From assembly GCA_025463135.1 (NCBI GenBank), contig JAOAPY010000028.1, positions 1 through 44,837 of the forward strand: a DNA stretch of 44,837 bases. Direction: 5' to 3'. A program made the position numbers and the translations under genes. Below are positions 41,928 through 44,837 of this stretch, piece after piece (positions within the stretch are counted from its first letter, which is position 1; each line of letters begins with the position of its first letter). The DNA comes from Acidobacteriota bacterium. Lineage in GTDB: Bacteria; Acidobacteriota; Blastocatellia; Pyrinomonadales; Pyrinomonadaceae. The notes beneath the pieces were generated by a model. That model worked only from the letters and a program-made list of their open reading frames with translations. It was not told the origin of the DNA and ran no database searches.

Positions 41928-42254
41928 GTGACCTTAAAGCAGGGCGCAATGCCTTACATCCCGTTCAAGTCAAACAGCAACCCGACTCGGACAGGTGGCC
42001 CGGTCTGGAACAAGCTCTATCACTTTTACAGTTTCAAGCGCGAAGAATTCCTAACTCACTATCACAAGCGCTCAAACGTTGAGACGGTGTTCAGCATGAT
42101 TAAAGCCAAGTTTGGTGAGCGACTGCGCTGCAAGACTGAAACGGCGCAGATCAATGAAGCACTCTGCAAGGTGCTGTGCCATAATCTTTGTTGCGTGATT
42201 CAATCAATGTACGAGTTGGTAGTTGACCCGACCTTTGGAGTTTTGGCAGCTTGA
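41928..42254 (+). pseudogene. DDE transposase C-terminal fragment (IS4/IS1182-like)
   Basis: The 108 codons match only the last third of a DDE transposase: PYIPFKSNSNPTRTG, then HKRSNVETVFSMIKAKFG with the catalytic Glu, then LCKVLCHNLCCVIQSMYEL. The N-terminal two thirds with both catalytic aspartates are missing and the upstream DNA does not encode them, so this is a dead remnant. The following HEPN gene starts about 18 bases after the stop. Confidence 0.8.
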
Positions 42255-42272
42255 GTGGGGCAGGAACGACAC

Positions 42273-42884
42273 GTGGCACTCTCCAATCAGCTCAAAGAGT
42301 TTACTAGAAGATGGCGGGCAAAGGCGCGACCTCACGGTGAGCAAAGTCTGCGCCAGTCATTCGACAGGTTCTTCACTCTGTATGTAGTCTTTAATTCACT
42401 CTATGCGGAGGCTACTCTTTGCTTGGCACGACAAGGGTGCGTGAAAATCGAGAATCGAAACCATTTTCCCGATGCCGAGGCCGCCCAAGAATACGTAGTG
42501 CAGTATCTCGGCGCAAGGCACCTACTCCAAGAACTGAACAATGATTCGGGCACGCGTGCGGCGCTCGAATCGATCAAGGCTCTGGTCTGTGGCGGGACCT
42601 TCTTTTTTAAGCTGAATATGCTGACAGGAGCGGGGCAACCTGACGAAGATGCCGACCTTTACTGTCGGCTAACCAGCACAAATAAGAATGCGCAAGCATG
42701 CGCAATCTTGGAAATCCTGTACTCGATCCGGTGCAATATGTTCCACGGACGAAAGGGTTTTAATGAAATACAGAAAGACTTGCTGGGCCCGGTCAACACT
42801 ATCCTTGAAAGAATCATTGAGATTCTCTATGTCAAACTCGACAGCGCCAACCCGCCTGAGCCGGGTGCGCATGGTGATCTCTAA
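42273..42884 (+). CDS. HEPN-domain protein
   Basis: The start is placed at GTG 42273, with CAGGA 7 bases before; GTG 42255 is an alternative. The protein has about 203 residues, is soluble and mostly helical. The C-terminal helix carries a textbook HEPN motif R-C-N-M-F-H-G (in ILEILYSIRCNMFHGRKGF), Arg and His five positions apart as in HEPN ribonucleases. No nucleotidyltransferase (MNT) partner or antitoxin is adjacent. In context it is accessory, between an IS fragment and decayed repeats. It could be an RNase effector or part of a larger lost system. Confidence 0.75.
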   Translation: MALSNQLKEFTRRWRAKARPHGEQSLRQSFDRFFTLYVVFNSLYAEATLCLARQGCVKIENRNHFPDAEAAQEYVVQYLGARHLLQELNNDSGTRAALESIKALVCGGTFFFKLNMLTGAGQPDEDADLYCRLTSTNKNAQACAILEILYSIRCNMFHGRKGFNEIQKDLLGPVNTILERIIEILYVKLDSANPPEPGAHGDL

Positions 42885-42912
42885 TTAAGTAGCGCAACCA
42901 ATTAGTTCGGAT

Positions 42913-43070
42913 GACTTTCTGTACGGGGACTCGACTTTTTGTACAAGAGAGACTTTCGGGCAAAGCTTGTTATCCTGTTATCCTGGCCTAGCCCGAAATG
43001 TCTGACTTTTCGTACAAGAGTCCGGCTACGTGAAAGTCCTGACAGTTGTTACCTAAAAGTCATGACAGAT
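42913..43070. repeat. Short repeats resembling IS ends
   Basis: GACTTTCTGTACGGG (42913-42927), GACTTTTTGTACAAG (42933-42947) and GACTTTTCGTACAAG (43004-43018) form one set. AAAGTCCTGACAG (about 43033-43045) and AAAGTCATGACAG (about 43056-43068) form another. TTGTTATCCTGTTATCC occurs near 42968. They look like leftover terminal repeats of mobile elements; no transposase remains here. Confidence 0.5.
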
Positions 43071-43086
43071 GGTTTTGATGGCTGTG

Positions 43087-43290
43087 TCATGAGATCTTGG
43101 TAATGGCCAGCGCGGCGATGGAAACGATCAGGAAAGGGTTAATAATGGTTCGGCTTATCATCCGTTCGATGAGTTCCGCGCGTGATAAACGTTCTCCGTT
43201 TAGGTAGACGTCGGAGTATGTATCGTCGGAGTATGTATCGTCGGAGTATGTATCGTCAACGACTCGCTTGGAGCCGTCGTGAATGTACAC
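43087..43290 (-). CDS. Possible small membrane protein with DDTYS repeats
   Basis: The ORF starts at a GTG (43290) and encodes 67 residues. Three DDTYS units come from the 15-bp tandem repeat; then LNGERLSRAELIERMISR and a C-terminal hydrophobic helix (TIINPFLIVSIAALAIT). The frame stays open far upstream to about 43563 without a standard start codon, and reads protein-like (VWVSTPAILWTANRPQERGL), so this may be the tail of a decayed longer gene. Family unknown. Confidence 0.35.
   Translation of the reverse strand: MYIHDGSKRVVDDTYSDDTYSDDTYSDVYLNGERLSRAELIERMISRTIINPFLIVSIAALAITKIS
43211..43255. repeat. 15-bp tandem repeat, three perfect copies
   Basis: TCGGAGTATGTATCG is repeated three times without spacers. 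The 15-bp unit keeps any reading frame, and on the minus strand it encodes DDTYS. Such repeats often vary in copy number between strains. Confidence 0.9.
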
Positions 43291-43519
43291 GTGGAGGCCT
43301 CTTTCTTGAGGGCGATTTGCTGTCCAAAGGATGGCTGGAGTTGAGACCCAAACCGTGTACTTACATCCGGCATAGTCGTCGAGATTTATTGACCGATCGG
43401 ATTCTGTGAAGACTACTGCCTGGGGATACTGTTCATGCAGCGGCTTGAGCGGTGTCGAGACACTTGCGGTCTTGCCCTCGCGATTCTTGCCTTCATCTTT
43501 CTTTCCCCCATGGCCGCCC

Positions 43520-43927
43520 TCATCGCGATGTCTCCTTTCGCCGCCGCTGCTGCTCGCTCTCCTTTATGATTTCGCTCAAATCCATAAGCGGCCGTATCTC
43601 AATCGGTCCCAGTCCATATTTAAAGCCTGGAAGCTGTGAGACCAGCTGAACGGCATGATTGAGGTCTCGCGCCTCGAGGATTTGAATGCCGCCGAGCTGT
43701 TCCTTGGTTTCCGCATAGGGGCCATCAGTCGTCGCGACTTTGCCGTCTTTTCAGTACAGGGTCAACGCGGTCTCCGGAGGCTGAAGAGGTACTTCCGCAA
43801 CAACATGTCCGTTGGCGCGCAGATGGTCGTTGTAATCAAAGCATTCGTCGAGCATCGCGTGTTGCTCGTCCTCGGTCATCCCTTCGAATTTTCCTGGCTC
43901 GAGGTATCCCAAACAGATGTATTTCAT
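43520..43927 (-). pseudogene. YCII (YciI/DGPF)-family gene with in-frame stop
   Basis: From ATG 43927, after a strong AGGAGGAG, the frame reads MKYICLGYLEPGKFEGMTED, a typical YCII start, and continues to LQPPETALTLY, then TGA at 43751-43753. The same frame resumes [21 protein letters not shown], the family signature, to a stop at 43520-43522. The usual residue at the break is Trp (TGG), so this is a TGG to TGA change. Readthrough would restore about 135 residues. TGA is a normal stop for other genes here. The family is small and of mostly unknown function, often beside ECF sigma genes. Confidence 0.85.
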
Positions 43928-43979
43928 TGTTCTTCTCCTCCTTGATGGAGCCCGCAGCGCAGGTGTCGCAGATTTTCTC

Positions 43980-44534
43980 TCACTGTTTCAAGTAACGAAG
44001 AGCGACACATCCTGATTTGAGAACCTTTGACTCAACAAGTTTTAAGTGCAAACTCTCCGGCAGGTTGACATCTTCCAACAAGCGTCTTCCTGCACCCGCA
44101 ACGATTGGCTGAACGACAACACGATATTCATCCACGAGGCCCAGCTCGATAAGTTGTGAAGGAATATCTACCCCGCCGGCCATAATATTTTTGCCGCTCT
44201 CTTGTTTCAGTTTAAGTATTTCGTCCTGAAGGTTCCCACGAACAATTCGCGTATTGCTGTCTTCAGCACTGTCTAATGATCGTGAAAACACAATCTTGTT
44301 AATGGAGTCAAACGTCCGTGCAAATTCGATCGATGCTTTTGTCTCAAGCGGGTTTTTTGCGACTTCAGGCCAATAGGGAACCATCAATTGATAGGTTTTA
44401 CGCCCATACACCAGCGGGTCAACCTCTCGCAGAAGCTGCGTATAATGTTCAAGTATGTCGTCCCCACCAATTCCTTTGGTGTGATCGCAGCAGCCATCCA
44501 AGGTAACGTTGATTGCGTAGATTAGCTTTCTCAT
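43980..44534 (-). CDS. RibD C-terminal / dihydrofolate-reductase-like protein
   Basis: Protein of 184 residues from ATG 44534 (MRKLIYAINVTLDGCCDH), preceded by AGGA; 28 upstream codons are open but unlikely. Family signatures are the opening strand, DPLVYGRKTYQLMVPYWPE (about 40-58), IVFSRSLD, IMAGGVDIPSQLIELGLVDEY and VVQPIVAGAGRRLLED. Such proteins reduce flavin-precursor or pterin-like substrates with NADPH; most have no assigned substrate. It is complete and stands next to the broken YCII gene on the same strand. Confidence 0.88.
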   Translation of the reverse strand: MRKLIYAINVTLDGCCDHTKGIGGDDILEHYTQLLREVDPLVYGRKTYQLMVPYWPEVAKNPLETKASIEFARTFDSINKIVFSRSLDSAEDSNTRIVRGNLQDEILKLKQESGKNIMAGGVDIPSQLIELGLVDEYRVVVQPIVAGAGRRLLEDVNLPESLHLKLVESKVLKSGCVALRYLKQ

Positions 44535-44639
44535 TTGATTGTCCTGCCCCCGGTCAATATACCAGTGCTTACGAAAGTTTGTGGGGCTGAGCGCCGGACC
44601 GTTCAAAGGCATTAACATCCTTGACGTATCACGTGTGTT

Positions 44640-44695
44640 CAGTCCGCGGAGCGGACGTCAGCGTAAAGCCTGGGGCGTAAGCCCCAGGTGAAATA
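44640..44695. repeat. Palindromic repeat beside the IS110 end
   Basis: Two adjacent stems: GTCCGCGGAGCGGAC (44641-44655) and CCTGGGGCGTAAGCCCCAGG (from about 44670). They are REP-like and similar in style to the CCCAGGG stem at 342-364. They lie about 45 bp downstream of the IS110 transposase stop. Confidence 0.7.
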
Positions 44696-44736
44696 CCAAA
44701 ATGTCAATCGAACCCGCGAAGCAACTGTGTTAGATG

Positions 44737-44837
44737 TCAAGAAGAATTTGACTCCGGGTTAGTTTTCCAGGAAGTGCTATCACGAACCATGACGTTAATG
44801 ATGGCCAGGAGTTTACGCATACAGGCGGTGATAGCGA
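44737..44837 (-). CDS. IS110-family transposase, C-terminal end (runs off the window)
   Basis: The last 33 codons of a minus-strand gene, entering from beyond the right edge, read AITACMRKLLAIINVMVRDS, then STSWKTNPESNSS and TGA at 44737-44739. The ACMRKLL(A/V)I(I/L)NxMxRD stretch is the hallmark end of IS110-family (DEDD) transposases. Length and integrity of the rest are unknown. The palindromic DNA next to it fits the habit of some IS110/IS1111 elements of inserting near REP sequences. Confidence 0.75.
   Translation of the reverse strand, partial: AITACMRKLLAIINVMVRDSTSWKTNPESNSS

Noticed and set aside
43211-43255. Possible CRISPR array
   Set aside because: Units are 15 bp and contiguous with no spacers; a tandem repeat, and no cas genes are present.
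43751-43753. Recoding of TGA as Trp in this organism
   Set aside because: Other genes here end properly at TGA (for example the DDE fragment at 42252-42254), so a genome-wide recoding is not supported.

Overview
The window looks like a chromosomal contig of a soil bacterium, most likely an acidobacterium (Acidobacteriota, perhaps Blastocatellia). This is an inference from gene style: a winged-helix/Ser-Thr kinase/TPR receptor, a CioAB-type bd oxidase with type II NADH dehydrogenase, and many interspersed palindromic repeats. No rRNA or other phylogenetic marker is present to settle it.

Layout. 1-2.4 kb is repeat-rich and holds an IS481-family element whose transposase has a frameshifted 5' end, flanked by a 90-bp inverted repeat. 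2.4-11.6 kb is an accessory island: a HEPN-like protein of unknown function (minus), a possible small ORF (minus), a family 2 glycosyltransferase and a NodU/CmcH carbamoyltransferase (plus), a convergent 1133-residue nuclease-STAND-repeat protein resembling Avs antiphage proteins (minus), and a tyrosine recombinase (plus). Matching 17-bp dyads of the form GATAA-N7-TTATC lie upstream of the HEPN gene, at the glycosyltransferase start and upstream of the STAND gene; two of them sit in an exact 22-nt inverted repeat around the three central genes.

12.1-16.3 kb (minus) reads sigma-54-type activator, DsbA-like protein, CioA, CioB: a regulator with a bd-type quinol oxidase. 16.5-19.7 kb is the winged-helix/kinase/TPR receptor. 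19.8-26.0 kb (minus) is a tightly packed seven-gene operon: unknown protein, DyP peroxidase, carboxymuconolactone-decarboxylase-like protein, small membrane protein, DUF4331 protein, TPR protein, type II NADH dehydrogenase. 26.1-31.1 kb holds metabolic genes (an SDR-type epimerase, an aldehyde/succinate-semialdehyde dehydrogenase, a quinol-monooxygenase-like protein, an SDR) and a small membrane protein. 31.3-38.1 kb encodes a TolC / lipoprotein adaptor / RND pump. 38.3-41.6 kb holds an alpha/beta hydrolase, an SDR, a SnoaL-like protein split from its signal peptide by a frameshift, and a Tat-exported polysaccharide-deacetylase-like protein.

From 41.6 kb the sequence is again a scrapyard: a tRNA-Leu(UAA)-like remnant, a 5'-truncated DDE transposase, a HEPN protein, a 15-bp tandem repeat, a YCII gene with an in-frame stop, an intact RibD/DHFR-like reductase, and the C-terminus of an IS110 transposase running off the end. 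Three copies of a REPIN/MITE-like hairpin with near-perfect 30-41 bp arms sit between genes at 27.1, 30.3 and 34.3 kb.

The best candidate for an undescribed system is the 2.4-11.6 kb island, where a defence-type STAND nuclease is paired with sugar-transfer and carbamoylation genes inside matched dyad sites next to a recombinase. The seven-gene DyP/DUF4331/NDH-2 operon is the second.
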